DNA of 64,000 bases, taken from positions 122,398 through 186,397 of the forward strand of contig NZ_KE383975.1 of the NCBI RefSeq assembly GCF_000423085.1. The letters run 5' to 3'. The stretch is from Granulicoccus phenolivorans DSM 17626 = NBRC 107789 = JCM 15570 (GTDB lineage Bacteria > Actinomycetota > Actinomycetes > Propionibacteriales > Propionibacteriaceae). The notes below the pieces were generated by a model. That model searched no databases. It was given only the letters and a program-made list of their open reading frames with translations, and was not told the origin of the DNA. Positions within the stretch are counted from its first letter, which is position 1. Every line of letters starts with the position of its first letter. Position numbers and translations under genes: made by a program. Shown here one piece after another: positions 33,107-45,339 of the stretch.

Positions 33107-33271
33107 ATGTGTCGACCAGTGACCTGCAAGCAGTGCGGCAAGACCACCTGGGCCGGCTGCGGCCAGCACATCGATCAGGTCAAGGCCACCGTGCCGGCCG
33201 GCCAGTGGTGCCCCGGGCACGCGGGCGCGGCGAAGCCGTCCGGCGGTTTCCTGGGCAAGTTCCTGCGCTGA
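33107..33271 (+). CDS. Small Cys-rich (zinc-ribbon-like) protein
   Basis: 54 residues with CKQCGKTTWAGCGQH, then VPAGQWCPGH and a C-terminal GGFLGKFLR. The cysteines and histidines are arranged as in a short conserved actinobacterial protein seen with sulfur genes; no function is established to my knowledge. ATG 33107 follows GAAGGAG. It shares the operator at 33052-33069 with CoADR-RHD, so persulfide stress is the likely inducer. A role as a sulfur carrier or zinc-bound sensor is speculative. Confidence 0.75.
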   Translation: MCRPVTCKQCGKTTWAGCGQHIDQVKATVPAGQWCPGHAGAAKPSGGFLGKFLR

Positions 33272-33291
33272 GCCCGAGCCCCGGGCGAAAC

Positions 33292-33334
33292 CGGAACCGG
33301 GCGGGAGCCGTCATCCGACTCCCGCCCGGTTCCG
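33292..33334. terminator. Bidirectional terminator between small Cys-rich gene and ppc
   Basis: A perfect 16-bp stem, CGGAACCGGGCGGGAG (33292-33307) with its complement (33319-33334), and an 11-nt loop between two convergent genes. Confidence 0.75.
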
Positions 33335-33374
33335 TTGCGTCGGCCGCCCAGGTGTGCGCAGCCCCGCCGCCCGG

Positions 33375-36131
<2,757 letters not shown>

Positions 36132-36137
36132 ACCATG

Positions 36138-36143
36138 AATCTA
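36138..36143 (-). promoter_or_regulatory. -10 box for leaderless ppc transcript
   Basis: On the minus strand TAGATT, then CATGGT, then the GTG start of ppc. There is no ribosome site; the spacing fits a transcript starting at the start codon. Confidence 0.5.
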
Positions 36144-36215
36144 AGCCCGGCCGGTGCGGGCTGCACAACAGTCGGCACCGTCGCACTTTCGGACATCGGC
36201 GGGACCCGGCACTGA

Positions 36216-37040
36216 TCAGTACGCGGTGACGACCTCGAGGGTGGCGCCCTCGGGAACCCCCGCCCGGTCCCAGGTACGCCGGACCGCTTCGGCCTGCCGA
36301 GGAGTCTCGGCGGACACCGTCACCGTCGCGGACTCCGAACCGAACACGGCTTCGATCCGGGCCCCGTCGGCGGCCGCGGTCAGGCCCTCCAGAGCCGGGC
36401 GGCAGGCCAGCAGCAGTTCGGCATGACCGGAGACCCGGTAGTCCTCGCCCGGGGCCTGCACCTCGACATTGAACGGCACCGCCGGCAGCTCGGCCGGCTC
36501 GGAGTCCGACGGGGTGATCGCCCGGCGCGGGCGATACAACTCCCGCCGCCCGGTGTCCAGGTGGTGCCACAGCACCGGCAGCGCCGCCCCGTCGGTACGC
36601 AGCACCACGGTGGCGCCCGGCGTACTCACCCGGGGAGCCAGCGCGCTTCCCTCGCTCAGGCGCTCATCGGCCATCAGGTACGCCCAGGCGTCCCCCACCC
36701 AGCTGCCGGTGCTGCCGGGGTCGAGGATGATCGCGACCCGAGCGCCCAGGGACAGGGTCCAGTTCCGCTTGCCGCGGACGGCGGCCCAGCCGGTGACCAG
36801 ATCGGCCACCGCGGCGGCGTGTACGCCGGGGGCCAACTCGGCGTACGCGGTCAGGCCGGTGAACAGGCCCGCGCCGGGGGAGTTCTCGCTCACCTCGACC
36901 ACCCGGGACACGGCGGGCTGCCCGGACAGCCACTCCCGGATCTCGCGCTGGAAGCGGGCAGGCGCCACCACGGCCGGCCGCGGCTCCGGCCGGACCGCCG
37001 GTAGTGCGCGTCGTGGTGCGAGATCGTCGTTGAGCGTCAC
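36216..37040 (-). CDS. Hypothetical 274-residue protein
   Basis: No family recognised. The N-terminus is Pro/Arg-rich. The centre has mixed alpha/beta character (ARVAIILDPGSTGSWVGDAWAYL), and the end (VTVSAETPRQAEAVRRTWDRAGVPEGATLEVVTAY, in part) looks like a ferredoxin-like or BON-like half-domain. GTG 37040 is chosen because GAGGGGAGGG lies just upstream; an in-frame ATG 69 bp earlier has no site. It lies 84 bp upstream of ppc on the same strand. Confidence 0.6.
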   Translation of the reverse strand: MTLNDDLAPRRALPAVRPEPRPAVVAPARFQREIREWLSGQPAVSRVVEVSENSPGAGLFTGLTAYAELAPGVHAAAVADLVTGWAAVRGKRNWTLSLGARVAIILDPGSTGSWVGDAWAYLMADERLSEGSALAPRVSTPGATVVLRTDGAALPVLWHHLDTGRRELYRPRRAITPSDSEPAELPAVPFNVEVQAPGEDYRVSGHAELLLACRPALEGLTAAADGARIEAVFGSESATVTVSAETPRQAEAVRRTWDRAGVPEGATLEVVTAY

Positions 37041-37115
37041 GGCCCTCCCCTCAGGGGGTCCATCTTGCCACTCGACACCGGAACTGCTGACACCGAAATC
37101 TCTGCGCATAGTCTC

Positions 37116-37144
37116 TGGTCACAGCGAATCTATGCGACTAGATT
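37116..37144 (+). promoter_or_regulatory. Promoter for the SnoaL-like gene, with flanking dyad
   Basis: TGGTCA (37116-37121), a 17-bp spacer and TAGATT (37139-37144) are 52 bp before the start codon. GCATAG (about 37105) and CTATGC (about 37130) form an inverted repeat around the -35 box. Confidence 0.45.
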
Positions 37145-37195
37145 GTGGTCCGGGCCGTCACAACGCGGTGCGACCCGACCTGCGAAAGGGACCTC

Positions 37196-37690
37196 ATGAG
37201 TGCCAGTGAATCGATCACCCCGACCCATCCGGACCCGGCCGTCCAGCGGCTGCTCGATGCCGAGGCGGTCCGGGAACTGCGGCACCGCTACTGCTGGGCG
37301 TACGACCGCACCGACCTGGCGGGTCTGGTGGCCCTGTTCACCGATGATGCGGTCTGTGTCTTCGGTCCGTTCGGACAGTGGGAGGGGATCGACCAGATCA
37401 CCGAGGGCTACCGCGACTCGCTGGCCACCCTCGGCGGCAAGACCATGCATGCGATCACCAACGATGTGGTCACCGTCGACGGGGACACCGCCCACGGCGA
37501 GTTCTACCTGCTGGACTTCACCTTCGGCGCGCCCAAGGAGAACCCGCTGAAGATCATCGCGCACTACCTCGAGGACTACCGGCGCGAGGGCAGCGGCTGG
37601 AAGATCGCCCGCTCGCGGATCAACTTCGTCTGGAACGAGGACCAGGGTCACATCACCGGCGAGGCGCACAAGCCCGCCGCCACCTCCTGA
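37196..37690 (+). CDS. SnoaL/NTF2-like protein
   Basis: 164 residues with a SnoaL_4-type cone fold: DAEAVRELRHRYCWAYDRTDLAGLVALFTDDA (in part), an internal TMHAITNDVVTVDGDTAHGEFYLL, and a closing GSGWKIARSRINFVW. The RHRYCWAYDRTD motif with Tyr/Asp/His resembles small dehydratases and ring-modifying enzymes of this fold. Its substrate is unknown. ATG 37196 follows GAAAGGG. Confidence 0.75.
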   Translation: MSASESITPTHPDPAVQRLLDAEAVRELRHRYCWAYDRTDLAGLVALFTDDAVCVFGPFGQWEGIDQITEGYRDSLATLGGKTMHAITNDVVTVDGDTAHGEFYLLDFTFGAPKENPLKIIAHYLEDYRREGSGWKIARSRINFVWNEDQGHITGEAHKPAATS

Positions 37691-37722
37691 GCCCCGCCCG
37701 GCACAAGCGGCCCGAGCGGCCC

Positions 37723-37753
37723 GAGCAGCCCGCGGTCAGCCCCCGGGCTGCTC
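37723..37753. terminator. Convergent terminator overlapping the meaB 3' end
   Basis: GAGCAGCCCG (37723-37732) and CGGGCTGCTC (37744-37753) form a perfect 10-bp stem with an 11-nt loop. The right arm lies within the last codons of meaB. Confidence 0.5.
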
Positions 37754-38770
37754 CGCCGGGGGCTGCGCCCAAGCGAGGTTCGGGACGTCCTGGGCGAAGG
37801 CGTACAGCAACTGCTGGGCGCCGTCCATCGCGGACAGTTCCTGGGCGCGGATGCCGTGCTCCACCTCGACGGCCAGGTCGCGCACCGGCCGGCTGCCCCG
37901 GAAGGAGGACCACAGCTCGTTCTGCACCATCGCCCACAACCACTGCACCTGCTGCTGGGTACGCCGGGCGGCCAGGCCGTGCTTGTCCTCCAGGTACGCC
38001 CGATGCTCCAGCACGGCGTTCCAGACCTCGGGGAGCCCGTCCCCGGTCACCGCGCTGCAGGTCAGCACATCCGGCCGCCGGGCGTGGGCGTCGGAGCTGA
38101 TCAGCTTCATCGCGATGCTCATGTCCCGGGCGGCGACCCGGGCATCGGCGACGTGCTCCCCGTCGGCCTTGTTGATCGCGATCACGTCGGCGATCTCCAG
38201 GATGCCGCGCTTGATCCCCTGGAGTTGGTCCCCGGCCCGGGCCAGGGCCAGCAGCAGGAAGGTGTCGACCATTTCGGAGACCGCCACCTCGGACTGGCCC
38301 ACGCCGACGGTCTCCACGATCACCACATCGAATCCGGCGGCCTCGACCAGGATCATCGACTCCCGGGTCGCCCGGGCCACCCCGCCGAGATGGTTCCCGC
38401 TGGGGGAGGGGCGGATGAACGCGTCGGTGGTGGCGGCCAGATCGCTCATCCGGGTGCGGTCGCCCAGGATCGACCCGCCGGTCCGCGAGGACGACGGATC
38501 GACCGCCAGCACCGCCACCCGGTGCCCCTGCTCGATCAGCCGGACCCCGAGGGCGTTGATGAACGTCGACTTGCCCGCGCCCGGGACCCCGGAGATGCCG
38601 AGCCGGATCGAGTTCCCGGCCTCGGGGGTGAGCAGGCCCAGCAGTTCCCGGGCCTGCGCGCGATGGTCGGGGCGCGAGGACTCCACCAGGGTGATCGCCC
38701 GGGCCAGGTGGGCCCGGGACCCCTCCCGGACCCGGTCGGCCAACTCGGCGACCGGAATCGCCCTAGCCAA
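37736..38770 (-). CDS. meaB: MeaB, G3E GTPase chaperone of methylmalonyl-CoA mutase
   Basis: 344 residues. GTPase motifs are the P-loop GVPGAGKST, switch residues around [34 protein letters not shown] (G3) and INKADG (G4). MeaB gates adenosylcobalamin loading and protects or reactivates the mutase. The start is a TTG at 38770 overlapping the mutB stop by 8 bp, with GAGGG 8 nt upstream inside mutB; no ATG or GTG fits better. It is the last gene of the mutA-mutB-meaB operon. Confidence 0.92.
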   Translation of the reverse strand: MARAIPVAELADRVREGSRAHLARAITLVESSRPDHRAQARELLGLLTPEAGNSIRLGISGVPGAGKSTFINALGVRLIEQGHRVAVLAVDPSSSRTGGSILGDRTRMSDLAATTDAFIRPSPSGNHLGGVARATRESMILVEAAGFDVVIVETVGVGQSEVAVSEMVDTFLLLALARAGDQLQGIKRGILEIADVIAINKADGEHVADARVAARDMSIAMKLISSDAHARRPDVLTCSAVTGDGLPEVWNAVLEHRAYLEDKHGLAARRTQQQVQWLWAMVQNELWSSFRGSRPVRDLAVEVEHGIRAQELSAMDGAQQLLYAFAQDVPNLAWAQPPAEQPGG

Positions 38771-40964
38771 CTGGTGATCCCTCGTCGAGCTTGCGGCGCA
38801 GCTTCTTGACCAACTCCGCGGCAGCCTCGGGGATCACGGTGCCGGGCGGGAAGATCGCCTCGGCTCCCAGCCGCCGCAACTCGGCGAAGTCGTCCTCGGG
38901 GATCACGCCGCCGACGATGATCATGATGTCCTCGCCGCCGAGCTTGTCCAGTTCCTCCCGCAGCGCCGGCACCAGGTAGAGGTGTCCGGCCGCCAGCGAC
39001 GACACGCCCACGACGTGCACGTCGCCCTCGACCGCCTGCCGGGCGGTCTCCGCGGGGGTCTGGAACAGCGGGCCCACATCGACGTCGAAGCCGAGGTCGG
39101 CGAAGGCGGTGGAGATCACCTTCTGGCCGCGGTCGTGGCCGTCCTGGCCCATCTTGGCCACCAGGATGCGGGGTCGGCGGCCTTCGGCCTGTTCGAACTC
39201 CTCGACCAACTTCTGGGTATCGCTCATCGCTTCGGATCCCATGGTTTCCTTCGAGTAGACCCCGGAGATGGTCCGGACCTGGGCGGTGTAGCGGCCGAAG
39301 ACCTTTTCCAGGGCGTAGGAGATCTCCCCGACCGTGGCGTTCGCCCGGGCGGCGTCGATGCTCAACTTGAGCAGGTTCCGGTCCGGATCGGTGTCGTCGC
39401 GGTTCTCCGCGGCCCAGGTGAGCTTGTCCAGGGCTGCCTGGCAGGCCGCCTCGTCCCGCTCGGCCCGCAGCTTGTCGAGTTTCGCGAGCTGATCGTGGCG
39501 TACCTGGGCGTTGTCGATCTTGAGGACCTCCAGCGGCTCGGGCTCCTCCAGCGGGTACTTGTTCACCCCGATCAGCGGCTGCCGGCCGGAGTCGATCCGG
39601 GCCTGGGTGCGGGCGGCGGCTTCCTCGATCCGCATCTTCGGGATCCCGGCCTCGATCGCCTTCGCCATCCCGCCGGCGGCCTCGACCTCCTGGATGTGGG
39701 CCCAGGCGCTGCGGGCCAGGTCGTAGGTCAGCTTCTCCACGTACGCCGACCCGCCCCACGGATCGATCACCCGGGTGGTGCCGGACTCCTGCTGCAGGAA
39801 CAGCTGGGTGTTGCGGGCGATCCGGGCGGAGAAGTCGGTCGGCAGCGCGATCGCCTCGTCCAGCGCGTTGGTGTGCAGCGACTGGGTGTGCCCCTGGGTC
39901 GCGGCCATCGCCTCGATGCAGGTCCGGGCGACGTTGTTGTAGACGTCCTGGGCGGTCAGCGACCAGCCCGAGGTCTGCGAGTGGGTCCGCAGTGACATGG
40001 ACTTGTCGTTCTTGGGATCGAAGCCCTTGACCAGCTTCGCCCACAGCATTCGGGCCGCTCGCAGCTTGGCGACCTCCATGTAGAAGTTCATCCCGATGCC
40101 CCAGAAGAAGGACAGCCGCGGCGCGAACTGATCGACGTGCAGCCCGGCCGCCTGCCCGGCCCGGATGTACTCCAGGCCGTCGGCGAGGGTGTAGGCCAGC
40201 TCCAGATCCTGGGTCGCTCCGGCCTCCTGGATGTGGTACCCGGAGATCGAGATCGAGTTGAACCGGGGCATGTTGTGCGAAGTGAACGCGAAGATGTCGG
40301 AGATGATCCGCATCGAGGGGGCCGGCGGGTAGATGTAGGTGTTGCGGACCATGAACTCTTTCAGAATGTCGTTCTGAATCGTTCCGGCCAGCTTCTCCGG
40401 CGGTACGCCCTGCTCCTGCGCGGCGACCACGTAGAGCGCCAGGATCGGCAGCACCGCCCCGTTCATCGTCATCGAGACCGACATCTGGTCCAGCGGGATC
40501 CCGTCGAACAACTGCCGCATGTCCAGGATCGAGTCGATCGCGACACCGGCCATCCCGACGTCACCGACGACCCGTTCGTGATCGGAGTCGTAGCCGCGGT
40601 GGGTGGCCAGGTCGAAGGCCACCGACAGGCCCTTCTGGCCCGCGGCCAGGTTGCGCCGGTAGAACGCGTTCGACTCCGCCGCGGTGGAGAACCCGGCGTA
40701 CTGCCGGATCGTCCAGGGCTGGTTCACATACATCGTGGCGTACGGGCCGCGCAGGAACGGCTTGATCCCCGGGAAGGTGTGCAGGAAGTCGAGCTCGGCC
40801 AGCTCGGCGTTGCCGTACAGCGGCGGGACCAGGATCTGTTCCGGGGTCTCCCAGCCCTCGGTGAGGTCCGGGGTGTGCGCCTGAACCTGCTCCCAGGCGG
40901 CCGGGTCGCCGGCGACCGGTTCCCGATTCAGGTCGACGGTGGAGAAGTTCGGGATGGAACTCAT
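38763..40964 (-). CDS. mutB: Methylmalonyl-CoA mutase large (alpha) subunit
   Basis: 733 residues. The substrate barrel (about 40-560) includes the [11 protein letters not shown] segment. The C-terminal B12 domain carries DGHDRG with the cobalt-ligating histidine at residue 610, and SSLAAGH and VGGVIPEDD lining the cofactor. It interconverts methylmalonyl-CoA and succinyl-CoA with adenosylcobalamin, central to propionate formation or propionyl-CoA use. It overlaps mutA by 4 bp (ATGA) and meaB by 8 bp. Confidence 0.96.
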   Translation of the reverse strand: MSSIPNFSTVDLNREPVAGDPAAWEQVQAHTPDLTEGWETPEQILVPPLYGNAELAELDFLHTFPGIKPFLRGPYATMYVNQPWTIRQYAGFSTAAESNAFYRRNLAAGQKGLSVAFDLATHRGYDSDHERVVGDVGMAGVAIDSILDMRQLFDGIPLDQMSVSMTMNGAVLPILALYVVAAQEQGVPPEKLAGTIQNDILKEFMVRNTYIYPPAPSMRIISDIFAFTSHNMPRFNSISISGYHIQEAGATQDLELAYTLADGLEYIRAGQAAGLHVDQFAPRLSFFWGIGMNFYMEVAKLRAARMLWAKLVKGFDPKNDKSMSLRTHSQTSGWSLTAQDVYNNVARTCIEAMAATQGHTQSLHTNALDEAIALPTDFSARIARNTQLFLQQESGTTRVIDPWGGSAYVEKLTYDLARSAWAHIQEVEAAGGMAKAIEAGIPKMRIEEAAARTQARIDSGRQPLIGVNKYPLEEPEPLEVLKIDNAQVRHDQLAKLDKLRAERDEAACQAALDKLTWAAENRDDTDPDRNLLKLSIDAARANATVGEISYALEKVFGRYTAQVRTISGVYSKETMGSEAMSDTQKLVEEFEQAEGRRPRILVAKMGQDGHDRGQKVISTAFADLGFDVDVGPLFQTPAETARQAVEGDVHVVGVSSLAAGHLYLVPALREELDKLGGEDIMIIVGGVIPEDDFAELRRLGAEAIFPPGTVIPEAAAELVKKLRRKLDEGSPVG

Positions 40965-42862
40965 TGCGCTACCCCCAGTTCTGCCTGCAGGCCGCGCAGC
41001 AGCGCCACCGCGTCCATGCCGGCATAGATGTAGTCATCGATCAGCGCGCTCGCGTCCGGATCACCCAGTTCCTTGGCCGAGCCGGCGAGCAGGATCTTCG
41101 TCGCGCCGGCCGCGCGCAGTGCCCGGGCGATCTCGGCGCCGTGCGCGGCGTACATCGTGGCCGAGGAGCACAGCACCGCCACGCTGGTGCCGGCGGCGGT
41201 GAAGCCGTCGACCATCGCCTGCGGATCGGTGCCCTCGGTCGCCGGGGTGGCGAACGCGGCCGCGGCCAGCAGGCTGCTGGTGAAGGTCTCCCGGGCGCCG
41301 TAGTCGCGGCGCAGCCCGATGGTGGCCAGGAAGACCGCGGGTCGGGCGCCGTGCTGGGCGGCGTACGCCAGGGCACCCGCGCGCAGGTCCTCATAGACCG
41401 CGGAATCCCGGATCGGGGCGAGCCCGGCGAGCTCGACCGCCGGGCGGGGCCGGGCCACCAGCGGCTGTTCGTCGCCGTTGGGGAACATGCTGGTCCCGGT
41501 GATCGGGGCCTGCCGGGTGGCGATCCGGCGCGCACGTTCGCCGACCGAGGTGGCGATCTGGTCGGCGATCAGGCCGGAGCCGAGCGCGGCGGTCATCCCG
41601 CCGGCCGCCTCGATCTCCTGGAACGCGGTCCAGGCGGCGGCGACCAACTGATCGGTGAGCCGCTCCACATACCAGGAGCCGCCGGCGGGGTCGTTCACCC
41701 GGCCGATGTTCGACTCCTCGGCCAGCACCACCTGGGTGTTGCGCGCGATCCGGCGGGAGAACACGTCGGGCAGTCCGTACGCATGATCGAACGGCAGCAC
41801 CGTGATCTGTTCGGCCCCGCCGGCCGCCGCGGCAAAGGTGGCGGTGGTGACCCGGAGCATGTTCACGTACGGGTCGGTGCGGGTCAGCATCCGCGCGGAG
41901 GTGACCGCGTGCTGCCGGGCGCCGCGCTGCGCGGCGTCCACTCCGACGACTTCACCGACCCGCGCCCACAACTCGCGCAGGGCACGCAACCGGGCGATGG
42001 TGAGGAACTGGTCGGCGTTCGCCGAGACCCGGAAGTCGAGCTGCGCGAACGCGTCCCCGACCGGTACGCCGGCGGCCTCGAGGTCGCGGAGATACTCGAC
42101 GCCGGTGGCCAGCGCGACAGCCAGCTCATCGACATCGGCGGCGCCGGCGTCGTGGTAGACCGTGGCGTCCACGATCAGGGCCCGGACGCCGGGCTGCTCG
42201 CTCAGGCAGGCCCGGACGAACTCGGCGTTGCGGGACAGGTCGGGGGTGGTGGCGTGCTGGGCGGCGTACCCGATCGGGTCCAGACCCAGGTTGCCGGCGC
42301 GCTTGTCGGCGGGGGTGCCGCGGTCGGCCCACACCTGCAGCAGGGCGGTGGCGGCCCGGACCTGGTCGTCCTGACTGGACACCGCGACCGGGGCCAGTTC
42401 GAGCTGTACGTCGGTGAGCACCGCGGCCAGGTCGGCGTAGCCGATGGCGGCCGGACCGAGCTTCAGCCACAGCGAGGTGACTCCGCGCTCCAGGTCGGCC
42501 AGGACGGCCGCGCGGCTGGTGCCGGCGTCGGGATCATCGTGCAGTTGGCGGACGTCCCAGGCCTCGGCCGCCCCACTGCGGACCGTGCTGCCGCGGCGGA
42601 AGGGCGACACGCCGGGATAACCCAGGGGCCGGTCGTCGTTCAGGTACAGCGGCTCGATCTCGAGGCCCTCGACGGTGTGGCTGCGCAGTTTCGCCATGCA
42701 CTCCTCGAGGGTCAGCTGCTTGTCCTCGGGGCGCCTGCGATTGAGAACCTTGAGCACCTCGGCGTCCCACTGCTCCCGGGTCGGCTGGGGAAAGTCCCCG
42801 GCCAGGGTCAGGACGTCGGGCACGCCGGCATCGGCGGGTGCCTGATCCGCGGGTGTCACCAT
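40961..42862 (-). CDS. mutA: Methylmalonyl-CoA mutase small (beta) subunit
   Basis: 633 residues, homologous along its length to MutB. The C-terminal region has no DxHxxG motif, so it does not bind B12; the beta subunit is structural. Barrel signatures include [16 protein letters not shown] and [10 protein letters not shown] heterodimer rather than a single-subunit mutase is the propionibacterial/actinobacterial form. ATG 42862 follows a perfect GGAGGTGA. A promoter-proximal palindrome lies about 90 bp upstream. Confidence 0.95.
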   Translation of the reverse strand: MVTPADQAPADAGVPDVLTLAGDFPQPTREQWDAEVLKVLNRRRPEDKQLTLEECMAKLRSHTVEGLEIEPLYLNDDRPLGYPGVSPFRRGSTVRSGAAEAWDVRQLHDDPDAGTSRAAVLADLERGVTSLWLKLGPAAIGYADLAAVLTDVQLELAPVAVSSQDDQVRAATALLQVWADRGTPADKRAGNLGLDPIGYAAQHATTPDLSRNAEFVRACLSEQPGVRALIVDATVYHDAGAADVDELAVALATGVEYLRDLEAAGVPVGDAFAQLDFRVSANADQFLTIARLRALRELWARVGEVVGVDAAQRGARQHAVTSARMLTRTDPYVNMLRVTTATFAAAAGGAEQITVLPFDHAYGLPDVFSRRIARNTQVVLAEESNIGRVNDPAGGSWYVERLTDQLVAAAWTAFQEIEAAGGMTAALGSGLIADQIATSVGERARRIATRQAPITGTSMFPNGDEQPLVARPRPAVELAGLAPIRDSAVYEDLRAGALAYAAQHGARPAVFLATIGLRRDYGARETFTSSLLAAAAFATPATEGTDPQAMVDGFTAAGTSVAVLCSSATMYAAHGAEIARALRAAGATKILLAGSAKELGDPDASALIDDYIYAGMDAVALLRGLQAELGVAQ

Positions 42863-42949
42863 TCACCTCCCACTCGTCCGACCGAGCATCCGGGAGTGGT
42901 TCCGGGGATGTCGAGCAGACCTCGTGTCCACCAGGGCCCCAGTGCCCTG

Positions 42950-42969
42950 CAAACTCAGGTTTGAGCCTA
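42950..42969 (-). promoter_or_regulatory. Promoter and candidate operator of the mut operon
   Basis: On the minus strand TAGGCT (42964-42969) is a possible -10 box. Immediately downstream is a perfect inverted repeat, CAAAC-TCAG-GTTTG (42950-42963), covering the expected start site. That is a typical repressor position. The regulator is unknown. Confidence 0.45.
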
Positions 42970-43100
42970 GCAGCGGCGCCGGTGGCCGGTGGGCGGAGGG
43001 GACAGGAAAACCCTGCGCAGGAACGTGCGGCTACTCACAGCCGGCCGGACCCTGCCGACCGCCGGGCACCGGCGGCAGCAGGGGGGCGGCGATGCTCGGG

Positions 43101-44192
43101 TCAGGCCCACACGCCGCGGCGGTACTGCGGCGGATAGATCGCGTCGGCCGCGTCCTCCATTCCGAGTTCGTGCGCGGCCCGCTGGGGCCAGGCGGGTTCG
43201 CGCAGCGCGACCCGGCCCAACAGCACCACATCGGCCTGCCCGGCCCGGAGCACCTGCTCGGCCTGGGCCGGTTCGGTGATCAGACCGACCGCGCCGGTCG
43301 CGATGCCGGTCTCGGTCCGGATCCGGGTGGACAGCGGCACCTGGTAGCCGGGCCCGACCTCGATCGGGACCAGCGCATTCCCGCCGGAGGACACGTCGAC
43401 CAGATCGACCCCGTGCTCGCGCAGGACTCGGCTCAGTTCGACCGACTGGTCCAGGGTCCACGCCGGCTGGTCCTCGACCCAGTCGGTCGCCGAGATGCGG
43501 ACGATCAGCGGCACCTGCTCGCCGACCTCGGCGCGGACGGCATCGACGACCTGGAGCAGCAGGCGGGTCCGATTCGGGAAGGAACCCCCGTATTCGTCAG
43601 TGCGCTGATTGCTCATCGGGGAGAGGAATTGGTGCATCAGGTAGCCGTGGGCGCCGTGGATCTCGAGCACCTCGAAGCCGGCGTCGACTGCGCGGCGGGC
43701 GGCGGCGGTGAAGTCCGCGATCACCGTGGCGATCTCGGCGGAGCTCAGTTCGTGGGGCGCCACCAGGTCACCGAAGGCGATCGCCGACGGGCCGACCGGG
43801 GTCCAGCCGCCCTCCTCGGTGGACGCGACGCCGCGCTCCTCGCCGGGGAAGCCGCGGCGGGTGGATGCCTTGCGGCCGGCATGGGCCAGCTGGATCGCCG
43901 GGGTGGCGCCCTGGGACCGGAGGAAATCGGTGATCCGGCGCCACGCGGCGGCCAGCTCGTCGTTCCAGATGCCGGTGTCGTGCGGGGTGATCCGGCCTTC
44001 CGGGCTGACGGCGGTGGCCTCGGTCATCACCAGGCCGAATCCGCCCTGGGCCCGGGCGCCCAGGTGGGCCAGGTGCCAGTCGGTGGGTACGCCGTCCCGC
44101 TTCTCGACCGAGTACTGGCACATGGCGGCCAGCCAGGCCCGGTTGCGAATGGTGGTCCCGCGCAGGGTGATCGGTTCGAAAAGTTTGCTCAC
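43101..44192 (-). CDS. NADH:flavin oxidoreductase of the old yellow enzyme family
   Basis: About 363 residues in an FMN TIM barrel: NRAWLAAMCQYSVEKRDGVPTDWHL, ITPHDTGIWND, IQLAHAGRKAS, the substrate-binding EIHGAHGYLMHQFLSP, and NQRTDEYGGSFPNRTRL (some shown in part). Cys and Tyr in AMCQYS mark the YqjM-like subclass that reduces activated C=C bonds. The start is uncertain: GTG 44192 (VSKLFEP) and GTG 44198 are both plausible and neither has a ribosome site; the frame continues upstream through a 14-bp repeat. Confidence 0.88.
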   Translation of the reverse strand: MSKLFEPITLRGTTIRNRAWLAAMCQYSVEKRDGVPTDWHLAHLGARAQGGFGLVMTEATAVSPEGRITPHDTGIWNDELAAAWRRITDFLRSQGATPAIQLAHAGRKASTRRGFPGEERGVASTEEGGWTPVGPSAIAFGDLVAPHELSSAEIATVIADFTAAARRAVDAGFEVLEIHGAHGYLMHQFLSPMSNQRTDEYGGSFPNRTRLLLQVVDAVRAEVGEQVPLIVRISATDWVEDQPAWTLDQSVELSRVLREHGVDLVDVSSGGNALVPIEVGPGYQVPLSTRIRTETGIATGAVGLITEPAQAEQVLRAGQADVVLLGRVALREPAWPQRAAHELGMEDAADAIYPPQYRRGVWA

Positions 44193-44274
44193 AGACACTG
44201 AAAACGCCGATTTCTCGCCCGGTGTTCCCGCGCGGCGGCGTACGTCCCGGAGACCGGCACGAATCCACGCGGTC

Positions 44275-44302
44275 GACGCATCCACGCAGACGCATCCACG
44301 CA
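44275..44302. repeat. Two perfect 14-bp tandem copies
   Basis: GACGCATCCACGCA occurs at 44275-44288 and again at 44289-44302, with a weaker ATCCACGCG just upstream. It lies in the 185-bp gap between the old yellow enzyme gene and the divergent membrane protein gene. Confidence 0.7.
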
Positions 44303-44377
44303 AACCGGGCCAAAGCCCCGTGGATACGGGACAACCGGCTGATGGACACCGCGGTCGGGCGTGCGCACGATGGAGAT

Positions 44378-45307
44378 ATGAACTCCTGGACCGACCTGAA
44401 GGGGCCTGCGACCCCGAGCCGCGATGCTGCGGTGGCCGTCGGCGACGACATCGTGCTGCGGCTGTTCGCGGCGGCGCCGCTGCTGTTCCTGGGCGGCGCG
44501 ATGATCCTGGACTTCGCGTTCCGGCACCATTTCCTCGACTCGATCAGCGCGTACTACGGCACTCCGGTCCGTGACGTCTTCGTCGGCGGCCTGTTCGCGC
44601 TGGCCCTGATCTACACGATCTATCGCGGGGAGACCGACCTGGAGGACTGGCTGCTCGATCTGGCCGGTGCCCTGGTGGTGATCGTGGCCCTGGTGCCGAG
44701 CAACTACGGTGCGGTTCCGGTCGCCGAGGGGCCGGTCACCGCGCAGCAGACCCTGCTGGGGACCGTGCTGCTCTGGGTGGGGCTGAACGCGGCGTTCCAG
44801 GCCCTGCAGTTCTGGTGGCGCCGGCGGGTGGAGCCGTTCAAACGCTCGCTGCGCCGGACGGTGACCTACACGGCGATCCATGTCGGCCTGCTGGTGCTGC
44901 TGGCGGTGCTGTGGGGGCTGGGTTACATCCGTGCGGTGCATTTCACCGCCGCGATCGCGGTGGTCGGCTGCCTGGTGCTGACCGTGCTGACCCGGTTGCG
45001 GCAGCCGAGCACCGGGGCGGCGGCCACCGGGCGGGGAACCAATGCCGGGTATCTGATCATCGCCGGGGTGATGCTGACCGGGCTGGTGGTCGGCGCGATC
45101 ATGGCGGTGGAGGGCAGCGGCTACTGGGTGCTGACCGTGGAGTTGATCGAGATCGGCGCGTTCCTGGCGTACTGGATCTACGACCTGATCATCGCCATGC
45201 GCCGGCGCTACCTGCTGGTACGCCGGGTCGAGCCGGAGGTCAGCGTGGCCGATGCGGTCCGGCGTACGCCTGCCGACGTGCCGGCCGGCGAACCGGCCGA
45301 GGCCTGA
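44378..45307 (+). CDS. Multi-pass membrane protein of unknown function
   Basis: About 309 residues with roughly eight hydrophobic helices (for example VLRLFAAAPLLFLGGAMILDF, LAGALVVIVALVPSNYGAV, YLIIAGVMLTGLVVGAIMAV). Polar motifs include DSISAYYGTPVRDVFVGGLF near residue 55, which resembles the DUF998-like membrane group, and YRGETDLEDW. No transporter motif is visible. The start is uncertain: ATG 44378 has GGAG only 2 nt away, and ATG 44342 is an alternative. Confidence 0.7.
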   Translation: MNSWTDLKGPATPSRDAAVAVGDDIVLRLFAAAPLLFLGGAMILDFAFRHHFLDSISAYYGTPVRDVFVGGLFALALIYTIYRGETDLEDWLLDLAGALVVIVALVPSNYGAVPVAEGPVTAQQTLLGTVLLWVGLNAAFQALQFWWRRRVEPFKRSLRRTVTYTAIHVGLLVLLAVLWGLGYIRAVHFTAAIAVVGCLVLTVLTRLRQPSTGAAATGRGTNAGYLIIAGVMLTGLVVGAIMAVEGSGYWVLTVELIEIGAFLAYWIYDLIIAMRRRYLLVRRVEPEVSVADAVRRTPADVPAGEPAEA

Positions 45308-45339
45308 GCCGACGATTCGCGCGTTCCGCATCCCCCGGG

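Noticed and set aside
40964..42964. 666-codon open frame opposite mutA
   Set aside because: It is the antisense shadow of a confident MutA gene, with no ribosome site and no motifs.
43059..43075. Terminator after the old yellow enzyme gene
   Set aside because: A 7-bp stem with a 3-nt loop and no T-run; too weak among many GC-rich hairpins to list.
44342..44378. Earlier ATG start for the membrane protein
   Set aside because: ATG 44342 is in frame but has no ribosome site and adds a polar stretch. ATG 44378 was kept with a note, although its own site is too close.
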